From NCBI GenBank assembly GCA_900770835.1, contig CAAGLQ010000049.1, positions 4,758 to 68,757 on the forward strand: DNA of 64,000 nucleotides, given 5' to 3'. The notes under the pieces are model-generated. The model saw only the letters and a program-made list of their open reading frames with translations. It searched no databases and was not told the origin of the DNA. The position numbers were made by a program, and so were the translations under genes. Shown here piece by piece: positions 1 to 8,281 of this stretch (position 1 is its first letter; every line of letters begins with the position of its first letter). The DNA is from an uncultured Parabacteroides sp. (GTDB lineage Bacteria > Bacteroidota > Bacteroidia > Bacteroidales > Tannerellaceae).

Positions 1-150
1 AAATCGGAGGATGAGGCGTACCGTATCCATTATGGTCCGATCCATTGCTCGGTGGTGGAGGCGCCAAAGAGCGAACTGAACCAGGTATTGGCAGTGACCG
101 CACTGCGTTGGGATGAGCTGGAGAAGTTTACCATCCGGGATGGTATTTAA
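1..150 (+). CDS. C-terminal fragment of an unknown protein
   Basis: An open frame runs from the first base of the window to a TAA at 148-150, giving 49 residues that end in TIRDGI. The gene starts outside the window. I recognise no domain. It lies 28 bases before the next lipoprotein gene on the same strand, so it is probably the preceding gene of the same operon. Confidence 0.5.
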   Translation, partial: KSEDEAYRIHYGPIHCSVVEAPKSELNQVLAVTALRWDELEKFTIRDGI

Positions 151-178
151 TTGGTAATTACATCAAAACCTGATTACT

Positions 179-928
179 ATGCGATGTGCTTATTTGGGGT
201 TAATAGGGTTATGTAGTGCATTACTCTTTGCGTGTACGGAATCCGTCGATACACCGAAAGCGGCGATGACGCATCCCTCACTGGTGGTGTCGGTAACCGA
301 TGCGGAGAGTAAGGCGCTGATCACCGGCTTCAGCACGGGCGATCAGCTGGGACTGTGCGTGACGGAGAGTGGTTCTACCGCTCCCTATGAGGGGGAGGTG
401 GATTGTTTCAACGCTCCCTTTACCTACCAGTCGAACGGCGATTGGAAGGCCGAACGGACTATCAATTTGGTACAAACAGTAGGGAAGGCGTACGCCTATT
501 TCCCCTATGTATCCGATCTCTCGGATGGTACGGTGATACCGCTCGAAAATGGCTTGGATCGTTTGTTCTTGCGAGAGGCGCAAAGCCTGTCGGCACAAAG
601 CCCTACAGCGGTGATCAAGCTGGGGCATGCCATGGCTTTGATCCGGCTGACGTTGGACAGTTCCTTGGGTACGGTCAGTCGAGTGCGGCTCCGCAAGGTG
701 CCTCTCTCGGGTACCCTGAACCTTTATACCGGTGTGGTGACACCCTCTGCCGAAACGACGGTTTATGATATGGAGGCCGCCTACACGGAGTGGCTAACGG
801 GTGTACCGGTGGTGCCGGGCACGGCGGTAGAGGTGATGGTTTATACCGACCAGGGTTGTTTTGTCTCGAAACCGGGTGTGGTGACCACGGCCGGCAAAGT
901 GTATAACTTGACCATTCGGGCTAACTGA
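179..928 (+). CDS. fimbrillin-like lipoprotein
   Basis: A 249-residue exported lipoprotein. The signal peptide ends in a lipobox (LLFAC) with the lipidated cysteine at residue 19, followed by TESVD. It carries the hallmarks of the fimbrillin superfamily (FimA/Mfa type V pili of Bacteroidales): an AYAYFPY strand near residue 103 and a GHAMALIRL segment near residue 149 (usually xHALxxxxF). At 249 residues it is shorter than the 300-370 of typical structural fimbrillins, so it may be an accessory or tip subunit. It heads a run of closely spaced genes. Subunit role is inferred from family only. Confidence 0.75.
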   Translation: MRCAYLGLIGLCSALLFACTESVDTPKAAMTHPSLVVSVTDAESKALITGFSTGDQLGLCVTESGSTAPYEGEVDCFNAPFTYQSNGDWKAERTINLVQTVGKAYAYFPYVSDLSDGTVIPLENGLDRLFLREAQSLSAQSPTAVIKLGHAMALIRLTLDSSLGTVSRVRLRKVPLSGTLNLYTGVVTPSAETTVYDMEAAYTEWLTGVPVVPGTAVEVMVYTDQGCFVSKPGVVTTAGKVYNLTIRAN

Positions 929-934
929 TCGGCG

Positions 935-1387
935 ATGGGCGTTGTAGCATCCTATAATCGGTATAAACGGCAACGACGGATCCGGATGGGCCGCAAGCTG
1001 TTGGCTGTGCTACTGGTGTTGTGCCCCATAGCCTTGATAGCTTATGCCTGCTCGCACCGCCAGTCACCGCAGTTGACGGTTCGGAAATTACTGCTGCTGG
1101 ATGAGCGACGCTATAACCGCAAGGGGTTACCGACAACGGTGGGTGGCGACAGCATGGATGTGCGACTCTCCTTTTGTCCCTACTCCCAGGGGCTCGAAAG
1201 GGCGGTCATCAAGGGTAACCATACGGCGTTAGCGTTATTATTTGACGAGGCACGCAGCTTCTCGGCTTACGATCCGATCTCTGTTTCCTTAGGGCAGTGC
1301 TTATTGCTGCCGGAGGGTTTTTTTATATGGGGTGGCGACAGCTTGTTGTACACCGCATTTGCCAATTCTGACTACCAAAATCATTAA
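935..1387 (+). CDS. unknown membrane-anchored protein
   Basis: A 150-residue protein with no recognised domain. A hydrophobic stretch (LLAVLLVLCPIALIAYAC) lies near residues 22-39 after a basic leader, so the protein is exported or anchored. The cysteine could be a weak lipobox, since AYAC is not a good match. An internal ATG at 986 would remove the basic leader and give a more conventional signal sequence. It starts 6 bases after the preceding fimbrillin-like gene and ends 3 bases before the next gene, consistent with operon membership. Confidence 0.6.
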   Translation: MGVVASYNRYKRQRRIRMGRKLLAVLLVLCPIALIAYACSHRQSPQLTVRKLLLLDERRYNRKGLPTTVGGDSMDVRLSFCPYSQGLERAVIKGNHTALALLFDEARSFSAYDPISVSLGQCLLLPEGFFIWGGDSLLYTAFANSDYQNH

Positions 1388-1390
1388 CTT

Positions 1391-2605
1391 ATGTACACTG
1401 AAATTCTGAAAGATACCGCAAACTATCATTTTTCTCTCCATGCGTATAACGGTGGGTTTATGGAAACGATTCCTCCGGAATGGCTCCAAAACAAGGGGCG
1501 TTATCCGGTCTCTCTGCTGAAAAGTTTTATTGAGAAGAGTGGCCGTCGATGGCCGGATACCCTGATCAACGATTATGCGATGCGACTCACGACGATCAAT
1601 GGGGATAAGATGTACTTCACGGCGACCGTACGGGTCAAGGAGTTTGCGACGATGATCACACGGGTGGAGAATATGCAGTCGGCTCCTCGTAAACGCTCGG
1701 TGCGGATCATGGACTTCCTCACGAAATGTGAGACGAAATGGGTGGCGCTGGTGTTTCAAATAAAACGACCGGGTATGGTGCCGGATAAGAACCAGGCGCA
1801 TCAGATGCGGGCGCTCAAGGAACAGTTGGGTTATGGCTTGTCTAAAGGGCAGTTTAAACCGTTCGATGCGGAATGCTTGCGTCGGGGTAGTTATATCCAG
1901 GATCGGAAAGGAAACTATGGGGTGGTGTTCGCGGGCTTCCCGCTCACCAATGAGGAGCCGGAGGGGGGCTCTCCCTTGCAGGTATTGATGCTGGATCGGG
2001 ACGAGGAGTTTCAACCCTCGCTCCGGATCATGGTGGCTGACACAGGTCAACTGCCGGATGGTTCCGTGGCACGGATCTGCACGGACAGGGTGTGCGAGCC
2101 AAAAATGGTGGATCGGCTATATGGTCTCTACATACAAAATCATTTCTATCGAAACGGTAGGGTGGTGTCACCTAAGTTTGGGTTTGACCAGGCGTTGGCA
2201 CTGGCGGCTAACTATTATTCTGGGGTGGTCGATATGGGCCACGAGCCTTACCTGCTGCATGTACTGCGGGTGACCATGGAGATGCGTAATGAGGCGCAAC
2301 GGATGGTGGCGCTGTTGCACGATGCGCTTTGTGTGCGTCCGGCGGTGTCGATTGCGCAGTTATTGAACGATGGGGTGCCTATCGAGGTGATTCGCTCCGT
2401 GGTCTCGCTGCAAGAGGTGCAGGGTGAGGGCTATTACGACTATATCTATCGATTGCGCAGGGACCCTGTGGCAATATGTGTCAAGAAGGCTTGCCTACGT
2501 GACGATATGAATCTGGCTCGTCTGCCGAATGAACCGACTGAGGAGGATAATGACCGTAAGTGTCATATGCTCCGTACGTATAACTTATTAACGATTAAGC
2601 CATGA
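1391..2605 (+). CDS. protein with a degenerate RSH-type HD domain (p)ppGpp-hydrolase fold
   Basis: A 404-residue cytosolic protein with no signal peptide. Residues 1 to about 260 match nothing I recognise. Residues 265-400 resemble the HD domain of RelA/SpoT and MESH1-type (p)ppGpp hydrolases: GHEPYLLH (metal-ligand histidine, H290), ALLHD (H310-D311), then KKACLRDDMNLARLP, which aligns with the family's vKlaDlrdNmdlsRLp. Three key positions differ. The ED pair that follows HD by two residues is C314-V315, and the metal-ligand aspartate is C368. The domain may therefore bind without hydrolysing, or have a changed activity. It overlaps the next gene by 4 bases (ATGA), indicating translational coupling. 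Confidence 0.7.
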   Translation: MYTEILKDTANYHFSLHAYNGGFMETIPPEWLQNKGRYPVSLLKSFIEKSGRRWPDTLINDYAMRLTTINGDKMYFTATVRVKEFATMITRVENMQSAPRKRSVRIMDFLTKCETKWVALVFQIKRPGMVPDKNQAHQMRALKEQLGYGLSKGQFKPFDAECLRRGSYIQDRKGNYGVVFAGFPLTNEEPEGGSPLQVLMLDRDEEFQPSLRIMVADTGQLPDGSVARICTDRVCEPKMVDRLYGLYIQNHFYRNGRVVSPKFGFDQALALAANYYSGVVDMGHEPYLLHVLRVTMEMRNEAQRMVALLHDALCVRPAVSIAQLLNDGVPIEVIRSVVSLQEVQGEGYYDYIYRLRRDPVAICVKKACLRDDMNLARLPNEPTEEDNDRKCHMLRTYNLLTIKP

Positions 2606-3174
2606 CAGGAAAGTTAATGTGCGAGGGGTTGGATCGTTTTCTGAAGGCTTTCCCCGACAGGGAGCGTTTTGCAAAGGTCTATGTGGAGACCTTGCAACCC
2701 TATACGGATATGGATATAAGCATCATGCCGATTATCAAAGCGGAGGATTATATGAGTTGGTTCCCCTTTGAGGAGATAGCGGTGATGCTGAAACTGTTTC
2801 AAGCGACGGGACTGGCGCATTATGCCTCCATGCTGGATGCGCAGCTGGCGCATGAGGCGCTGGTGGACGATGCCGATGATTGGTGTATGGCTACTGAGCC
2901 TTGGGAGGCGTTGGGGCTGGCGTTTTGCTATTTTACCATCGATTATAACATTGATACGATGTGTGCGATGGCACGGACAGGACAGCTGCCTGTTCCAGAT
3001 GGGAATCTTTTCAGTGAGACAGCGAGTGTACCATCGGCCGATTATGTGCGTTGTTGGGAAGGGCTTGATGCGGCGAGCAGGGAACGCTTCGTCACGACGC
3101 TGTGGCGTTGGTTCGGACGGTCAGGGCACTGCCTGTTCGGACGGGAGGTGATGGATCAGAAGGAGGGGGTCTAA
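2602..3174 (+). CDS. unknown acidic protein
   Basis: A 190-residue protein with no signal peptide and no recognised family. It is acidic and tryptophan-rich (several Trp between residues 90 and 170), suggesting an all-helical soluble fold, but this is a guess from composition. Its ATG overlaps the stop of the HD-domain gene, and its TAA overlaps the ATG of the next gene. It is therefore probably made in fixed ratio with both neighbours. Confidence 0.6.
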   Translation: MTGKLMCEGLDRFLKAFPDRERFAKVYVETLQPYTDMDISIMPIIKAEDYMSWFPFEEIAVMLKLFQATGLAHYASMLDAQLAHEALVDDADDWCMATEPWEALGLAFCYFTIDYNIDTMCAMARTGQLPVPDGNLFSETASVPSADYVRCWEGLDAASRERFVTTLWRWFGRSGHCLFGREVMDQKEGV

Positions 3175-3833
3175 TGAGACTGGAACGTGGACATTGGGTG
3201 CTGTGGTATTGCCTCTGTTGCTTGTGGTGCACAACAGTAGGGGGAGCGGAACAGGTCTATACGCATCCTTTTGACTACCAAACGGAGGAGGTGCAGTATG
3301 TGGGTAAGGCGACACGGGGTGTGAACCGGGTGCTGATCCGCTCCAAGCTGTCTATCGTACAGCCAGGGCCGGAGCTACAGCTGATCGGCAAGGAGACCTA
3401 CTACACGGTGAACATGGAGTCCTTTATGATACCCAACTACATTGATAACGCCTTCCTTGAGCATGTGCTCTTGGTCAAGGAGCAGCTGACGATGGCGAGT
3501 GTCTTCTTCCAAGTTGGGATACAGCTATGTGGGGGTGAGCCGGCCTATCGCCGGCGGATGATGACGAATGCGATCGACTATTTTCGGACGGCGCAGGCGA
3601 TGTTTCAGGCGGGTAAGAATGTACGGGGGGCGGAGCTGACGGCTGAGATTATTGGCTTGGTGCGGCAGGCGATACCGGAGCCTCCAAGTAAGGTGACTCC
3701 CGATTACTCAGCGTTCTATCGGGTGTTGAACAGCTTGATGGAGCAGACCGTGGTGCTGGCGAAGGATTTTGACGCGGAGTACAAAGTGGTGATATTGGAA
3801 GAATCAAATAAAGTTGGATATGAACAGAGGTAA
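3174..3833 (+). CDS. unknown secreted protein
   Basis: A 219-residue protein. I chose the ATG at 3174 (TAATG overlap with the preceding stop) because it is followed directly by a signal peptide: MRLERGHW, a hydrophobic core rich in Cys and Trp, then VGGAEQ, giving a likely cleavage after residue 24. An open frame extends upstream to 3102 but lacks a signal. The mature protein is probably periplasmic. No family recognised. It overlaps the next gene by 14 bases. Confidence 0.6.
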   Translation: MRLERGHWVLWYCLCCLWCTTVGGAEQVYTHPFDYQTEEVQYVGKATRGVNRVLIRSKLSIVQPGPELQLIGKETYYTVNMESFMIPNYIDNAFLEHVLLVKEQLTMASVFFQVGIQLCGGEPAYRRRMMTNAIDYFRTAQAMFQAGKNVRGAELTAEIIGLVRQAIPEPPSKVTPDYSAFYRVLNSLMEQTVVLAKDFDAEYKVVILEESNKVGYEQR

Positions 3834-4467
3834 GTGGTTGCTGCTGGGTTGCCTGGTGACCCAGCTGGGTTGGGGTCAGTCCAGGACATACCGGGTGGAG
3901 AACAACGGGATCGAGACAGTGGGCTACTGCACCCTCAAACAGGGGGAGGTGGTGCACAAATATACCTCCCTGCCGGTAGGGAATAAAGGGGTCAATATGG
4001 GGGAACGCTCCCTGACGGTCACGGTCCCTGAATATGGCAACACGGAGGAACGGTTTCGGGTGTGCGAGGGGGTACTGTTTGATCAGGTGTTTAACACTAT
4101 CCATGCGCGCTACTGCATCCGACAGGGGTATAACAACTTCAACGATGCGGTGCGTGAGCGGGACAAACTGACTTATGCCCGAAAGATTAAGGCGATATTG
4201 GGATATTATAATGAGGCTTACATCACGCTCGTGAACGATGGTCGCGAGGAGGTGGCGGCACTGGTAGAGCAACTGTCTCGTTACACCGAGGAATTCCCTT
4301 TTTCCAAGGGTAAACCATCCAAGGGGGCTATGCCCGAGTATGTGCGGCTGGTGGAACGGGCTTTGGCCGGTACATTGGTGTTCTGTGACGAGGTGAAACC
4401 GGAGTATTCGGAGGTGAAGCATAAGGCTACCGAGGAGGAGGTGCTGGGCAAGAAGAAACGGAGATAA
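3820..4467 (+). CDS. unknown secreted protein
   Basis: A 215-residue protein from the ATG at 3820, which begins a signal peptide (MNRGKWLLLGCLVTQLGWGQ, cleavage likely near residue 20). A TTG two codons upstream is an alternative. The C-terminus is strongly basic (GKKKRR). No domain recognised. The size, signal and position right after another secreted protein suggest the two act together in the periplasm, but nothing in the sequence says how. Confidence 0.6.
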   Translation: MNRGKWLLLGCLVTQLGWGQSRTYRVENNGIETVGYCTLKQGEVVHKYTSLPVGNKGVNMGERSLTVTVPEYGNTEERFRVCEGVLFDQVFNTIHARYCIRQGYNNFNDAVRERDKLTYARKIKAILGYYNEAYITLVNDGREEVAALVEQLSRYTEEFPFSKGKPSKGAMPEYVRLVERALAGTLVFCDEVKPEYSEVKHKATEEEVLGKKKRR

Positions 4468-4492
4468 TAAGGTGATAGTCGGATTAAATCGA

Positions 4493-4840
4493 ATGAGTAT
4501 GTCGGAATATAATAAGGTACTGTTTCAAGAGGATGAGATGGGGGGTTGGCTGGATGATGAGTTGTCACAAGCACCCCCGAAGGGGTTTAAGGAGTCGAGG
4601 GTGTTTTCCGAACGGGAGGCTACGCCTGTGACGGAGGTGATACCGAAGGAGGAGCCCTCACAACCGGCCCCTGAACCGGAACGTCCCCAGGAGCCGGAAA
4701 CGGCACCGAAAGGACAACCTGCTGGGCGCAAAGGGGTGCCGCTGCGCATCGAGGATCTGCATCTGCATGAGTGGATCCATGGGACAGGGGAGGAGGTGAC
4801 TCCCGACGAGGAGGATGAGTCGGATCATTTGGGATTGTAA
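4493..4840 (+). CDS. small Pro/Glu-rich unknown protein
   Basis: About 115 residues. The centre (roughly residues 40-80) is rich in Pro and Glu (for example EEPSQPAPEPERPQEPETAP) and is probably disordered. A short conserved-looking patch follows (RIEDLHLHEWIHG), and the tail is very acidic. ATG codons at 4493 and 4499 and a GTG at 4472 are all possible starts. No family recognised. Confidence 0.5.
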   Translation: MSMSEYNKVLFQEDEMGGWLDDELSQAPPKGFKESRVFSEREATPVTEVIPKEEPSQPAPEPERPQEPETAPKGQPAGRKGVPLRIEDLHLHEWIHGTGEEVTPDEEDESDHLGL

Positions 4841-4858
4841 AACTAAAAACGGTAGGGT

Positions 4859-5368
4859 ATGTTAGACAGACAGTTTACATATATTAATGAGGTGGTGACA
4901 CCGGGGCAGGCGATCAAGTTTCAAAGTATGGGGCTTGAGCAACGGCTCTGTATCTACTATTGGAAGGCTTTCATGAACGATGAGGGTGTATTGGCTTTTG
5001 GTCTTTATGAGTCGGGCCACGCGGATAGGGCTCCGCAGCTGCGGGCGGCAGATAGCGTGCTGACTGAATGGATGGGCCAGGGGTTTGACCCGGATCAGGT
5101 GGATGGCCGGTTTATGGCGGCTTTCTCGACGGCTCAGATGATGCATCTGCTCGGGGACGGCATGGCGCTGCTACGAGTGGTCGAGGGTGGTTTTCAGATA
5201 CCCGATAACGAGCGGGTGTTCCGCTACTACGAGATGGCTGAGGCGGCCGGTGAGCTGCTGGAACAGCTGGTGGAAAAGGAGGTGCTGTCGGTGGAACGGA
5301 TCAACTGGGCCTTGCGTATCTATAGTCAGGATAGTAACCAAATCATGAAGAGCGTATGCGAGGGCTGA
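4859..5368 (+). CDS. unknown soluble protein
   Basis: A 169-residue protein lacking a signal peptide. It appears mostly helical and has no motif I recognise. It overlaps the following lipoprotein gene by 13 bases, so the two are probably translationally coupled. It belongs to the same run of tightly packed genes that begins at 179. Confidence 0.55.
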   Translation: MLDRQFTYINEVVTPGQAIKFQSMGLEQRLCIYYWKAFMNDEGVLAFGLYESGHADRAPQLRAADSVLTEWMGQGFDPDQVDGRFMAAFSTAQMMHLLGDGMALLRVVEGGFQIPDNERVFRYYEMAEAAGELLEQLVEKEVLSVERINWALRIYSQDSNQIMKSVCEG

Positions 5369-6237
5369 GTGTCTTATTAATAGGGCTGTGTTTGTGGATG
5401 GCGAGCTGTGATGACGATGCCATGCGTCCGTCAACGCCGCTGTCTCGCTCGCTGGAGCTGCTGGTCAGCGTGCCTTCGCTGGAGAATCCGGAGGTGCAGG
5501 CCAATCAACCGATCGCCTCGGCTGTGGGGTTGTTCTCACGTGACTTGGCGGGTGTAGTAGGGTCGGTGCTCGATAACACACCGGCGGCATACAATGGATA
5601 TAAATGGTATCTGCGGGGTGTCGAGAGTGTGCAACTGGGTACGGATAGTCTGACGCTCTACGGCTATTATCCGTATGACCCGTCTTGGACGGACCGGATA
5701 CAGCTGCCTGTGGCAGCGGGCACAACGGACTATCTCTATGGGCAACATGACCTGAAGAACCGGGGGTATGTCTGTGCTGATCAACCGGTGGCTCATCTAC
5801 GGATGCGCCATGCGCTCTCCTGCTTGTCGTTCGATCTTCGTCCGATCCTGCAACAGGGGAAGAAGGTGGGTAAGCTGCAGCTGCGGGCCGATGAGTTTAT
5901 GGATAAGCCGGTGGGGCGGGCGATGCTCAATATACAGACTGGGGAGCTGACGCCGGTGTCTCTGCTGAACACGACCCTGACGGCAACCATGAACCTGGAG
6001 GGGACCACGGCGAATCTGTTTCTGATTCCCTCCGAACAGGTGACAATATGGGTTGGACTGGAGCTCAAGGGGCAGATGATGTGGGTGTCTCGCAGGGGAC
6101 TCGACCTGGCATCGGGCAAACAGTACAATTTTTTGCTGGATTACGATGTCAAGGAGGAGGCGATGGTCATCCGGGAGATGACGATCCAGGATTGGAACGA
6201 GGGGCCGGGCATTGATCTGGGTGATCTTGGGGTATGA
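5356..6237 (+). CDS. fimbrillin-like lipoprotein
   Basis: A 293-residue lipoprotein with a lipobox (WMASC, cysteine 18). Fimbrillin features are a LYGYYPYD strand near residue 100, a TTDYLYGQHD segment (in fimbrillins the post-YPY strand usually reads xDYMYA/G), and MRHALSCLSFDL near residue 150. The family places it at the cell surface as a pilus subunit or pilus-like adhesin. It ends the operon that began with another fimbrillin-like gene at 179. Confidence 0.75.
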   Translation: MRGLSVLLIGLCLWMASCDDDAMRPSTPLSRSLELLVSVPSLENPEVQANQPIASAVGLFSRDLAGVVGSVLDNTPAAYNGYKWYLRGVESVQLGTDSLTLYGYYPYDPSWTDRIQLPVAAGTTDYLYGQHDLKNRGYVCADQPVAHLRMRHALSCLSFDLRPILQQGKKVGKLQLRADEFMDKPVGRAMLNIQTGELTPVSLLNTTLTATMNLEGTTANLFLIPSEQVTIWVGLELKGQMMWVSRRGLDLASGKQYNFLLDYDVKEEAMVIREMTIQDWNEGPGIDLGDLGV

Positions 6238-6263
6238 ATGGGTGCACTTTTAACAGTCTGGGA

Positions 6264-6294
6264 TTTGGAATTGTGCTAATTCTCTGTATTTTTG
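6264..6294 (+). promoter_or_regulatory. Bacteroidales-type promoter
   Basis: TTTG at 6264-6267 and TATTTTTG at 6287-6294, separated by 19 bases. This matches the -33 TTTG / -7 TAnnTTTG pattern used by the Bacteroidales housekeeping sigma factor. It precedes the gene at 6342. Confidence 0.7.
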
Positions 6295-6341
6295 TGGCGT
6301 AGTAAGGACGGTTCCTTACTTTGATTTTAAGTAATGTAATT

Positions 6342-6770
6342 ATGATTACCAAGACCTTGATTCTTTTCATAGGGTGTAGTTGCGTATCCCTGGTCGCTTC
6401 GGCGCAGAAACGGGAGGCGACAAAACGCCAATCTTCCCGAACGATCCAGATAGAGCTGACGGATACGGTGCGTAGCCAACGTACCACGACCGTGACGGAG
6501 GAACCTGTGGGCAAACCGAACAAGAAGGTAAGGGTGCTGCGTCCAAAGGATATGAAATACCGGGTGACGCTGCTGGAGGTGGAGTTTGAGACGGAGCAGT
6601 ACCGGGCACGGATTGCGAAAGCGACAGGGGAGGAGCGCCGGGCGCTCCTGCAGGAACTGATCGATAAGGTGGCACATATCAAACAGATTCAATCGGCCGA
6701 GTATGACCGGGATTATACGCAGGTGATCGTGACATTACCGGATGACTCTGAGTATCGGGTGAAACTGTGA
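6342..6770 (+). CDS. unknown exported protein
   Basis: A 142-residue protein. The ATG at 6342 starts a signal peptide (MITKTLILFIGCSCVSLVASAQ) with a probable cleavage after ASA. The mature part is basic at first, then has a heptad-like helical region (EFETEQYRARIAKATGEE) between residues 85 and 120. It has its own promoter just upstream and is therefore separate from the preceding operon. No family recognised. Confidence 0.6.
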   Translation: MITKTLILFIGCSCVSLVASAQKREATKRQSSRTIQIELTDTVRSQRTTTVTEEPVGKPNKKVRVLRPKDMKYRVTLLEVEFETEQYRARIAKATGEERRALLQELIDKVAHIKQIQSAEYDRDYTQVIVTLPDDSEYRVKL

Positions 6771-6847
6771 TGGAGGGTATGGATCTGTGTGGACTGTGTG
6801 CAAGGCGTTGGTCTTGAGCGTAAAACGAAGAGTTTAATTTAAAAAAC

Positions 6848-6878
6848 TTTGTGGTTTTAAAATTTACACTTATTTTTG
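6848..6878 (+). promoter_or_regulatory. Bacteroidales-type promoter of the fimbrial locus
   Basis: TTTG at 6848-6851 and TATTTTTG at 6871-6878 with 19-base spacing. It sits about 170 bases before the OmpA gene, leaving a long leader that contains a small ORF and a hairpin. It probably drives the fimbrial operon from 7050 onward. Confidence 0.75.
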
Positions 6879-6898
6879 TGGCGAAATCCAAAACGACT

Positions 6899-6991
6899 AT
6901 GAGACATTATGATTCAATAGAAACAACGATACTGTGCGTTGAATTAAGTAACGGACGTGAACCTTATCCTGTCGCTTGTGCGAAAGGGTAA
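6899..6991 (+). CDS. putative 30-codon leader ORF
   Basis: An ATG at 6899 in the context ACTATG, the start context used by most genes here, opens a 30-residue frame (MRHYDSIETT... ending ACAKG). Its TAA at 6989-6991 lies inside the 3' arm of a strong hairpin. Its position between promoter and OmpA gene suggests a leader peptide. Whether it is translated is unknown. Confidence 0.4.
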   Translation: MRHYDSIETTILCVELSNGREPYPVACAKG

Positions 6992-6995
6992 GGTT
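6960..6995 (+). promoter_or_regulatory. leader hairpin, possible attenuator
   Basis: AACCTTATCC (6960-6969) pairs with GGGTAAGGTT (6986-6995) over 10 positions including one G-T pair, and the stem continues inward to a TTGT loop with one mismatch. The following bases are U-rich but not a clean U-tract. The stop codon of the leader ORF is in its 3' arm, so ribosome position could alter folding. The regulatory role is inferred. Confidence 0.5.
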
Positions 6996-7049
6996 GTGTT
7001 GTTTATAGGCGGTTGGAATTTAATTTGATATTTATAACTGAAACTTTAC

Positions 7050-8222
7050 ATGAAAAGGTTTTTATCTTTGGCCGCATTGGCCTTAACTATGAGTGTGGCA
7101 ACTGCCACTGCGCAAAATGAACCGGAGAGGGGCATCGAGTTTCCTCCTCGTGTGGTAACTAACAGTTTTTGGAGTAATTGGTTTGTGGGGGCCGGTGGTG
7201 GCGTGAATGTGTACTTCGGTGACAACGACCAGCATCGCTCGTTCAGTAACCGTCTCGCTCCGAACTTCAATCTGTATGTCGGTAAGTGGTTTACTCCTGG
7301 CTTGGGTCTGCGTGTGGGATACAGCGGTCTGAGTTGGAAAGGTGCTCGTGAGGGCATGGGTGAGTTTGCCACGGGTAAGCATCATGGTCAGTGGTATAAC
7401 CAGAAGGGTAACTTTGGTCATGGCCACGTGGATGTGATGTTTAACATTATCGAGATGGTGTCTCGTCATAACCCCAGTCGTCGATACAACATTATCCCTT
7501 ATGCGGGTGCGGGCTTGATCCACTCTTGGACCTATCCGGGTCATGACGAGCTTGCGCTTAACTTGGGTATCATCAACCGTTTCCGTGTGACGGATCGTTT
7601 GGCGATCAACGTGGAGCTCTCTACGGTTGGGTTTAAAGATAACTTCGATGGGGAGTGGTCTGGTAGTAGAGCCGATGTGCTGGGCTCCTTGACGGCGGGT
7701 GTTTCTTATCGCATTGGCCAGAATGGTTTTAATCGCAACGTCATCAAATTTACGGGTGTGGCTCAGAAGGATTACGATGAGCTGAACCAACGTACCAATA
7801 CCTTGCGCGAGGAGGTGGCGAAGCTGCAGGCTGAGAATGATCGCCTGAAGGCGACTCCGGCTCCAGCTCCGGTTAAGGAGGTGGTTAAGGAACCTACCGC
7901 TACGATGGCTCCGGTACTGGTTGTATTCGACCTTGGCAAGTCCACGCTTACCAAGCAGCAACGTGTGAACTTGAAGTTTGCGGCGGAGTCTATGAAGTCT
8001 ATCCCGGGTAAGGTGTTCACCTTGGAGGGCTATGCCGATAACTCCACCGGTACGGCAGAGATCAACGAGCGTCTGTCTCGTGAGCGTATCTCAGCGGTAA
8101 TGGATTGCTTGGTGAACGAGTTTGGGGTAAAGCGTGATCAACTGAAGGCAGAGGTCAAAGGTGCTGTGGATAATATGTTTTATAATGACCCAGCATTGAG
8201 CCGTGCGGTGATCATCAAGTAG
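7050..8222 (+). CDS. OmpA family outer-membrane protein
   Basis: A 390-residue protein. The signal peptide cleaves after ATATA (residues 1-21). Residues 40-230 look like an outer-membrane beta-barrel (alternating hydrophobic/aromatic strands, GAGGGVNVYFGD, YAGAGLIHSW). A coiled-coil segment (LREEVAKLQAENDRLKAT) and a Pro-rich linker lead to a C-terminal OmpA-like peptidoglycan-binding domain (LVVFDLGKSTLT, LEGYADNSTGTAEINERLSRERISAVM). Homologous OmpA proteins of Porphyromonas are major barrel proteins that tie the outer membrane to the wall. Being first in the fimbrial locus suggests co-regulation with the fimbriae. Confidence 0.9.
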   Translation: MKRFLSLAALALTMSVATATAQNEPERGIEFPPRVVTNSFWSNWFVGAGGGVNVYFGDNDQHRSFSNRLAPNFNLYVGKWFTPGLGLRVGYSGLSWKGAREGMGEFATGKHHGQWYNQKGNFGHGHVDVMFNIIEMVSRHNPSRRYNIIPYAGAGLIHSWTYPGHDELALNLGIINRFRVTDRLAINVELSTVGFKDNFDGEWSGSRADVLGSLTAGVSYRIGQNGFNRNVIKFTGVAQKDYDELNQRTNTLREEVAKLQAENDRLKATPAPAPVKEVVKEPTATMAPVLVVFDLGKSTLTKQQRVNLKFAAESMKSIPGKVFTLEGYADNSTGTAEINERLSRERISAVMDCLVNEFGVKRDQLKAEVKGAVDNMFYNDPALSRAVIIK

Positions 8223-8281
8223 GTTGACTATTTAAATGTGTTTATAATTCACTCAATGTTTAATTTAACGATAAGAAAACT

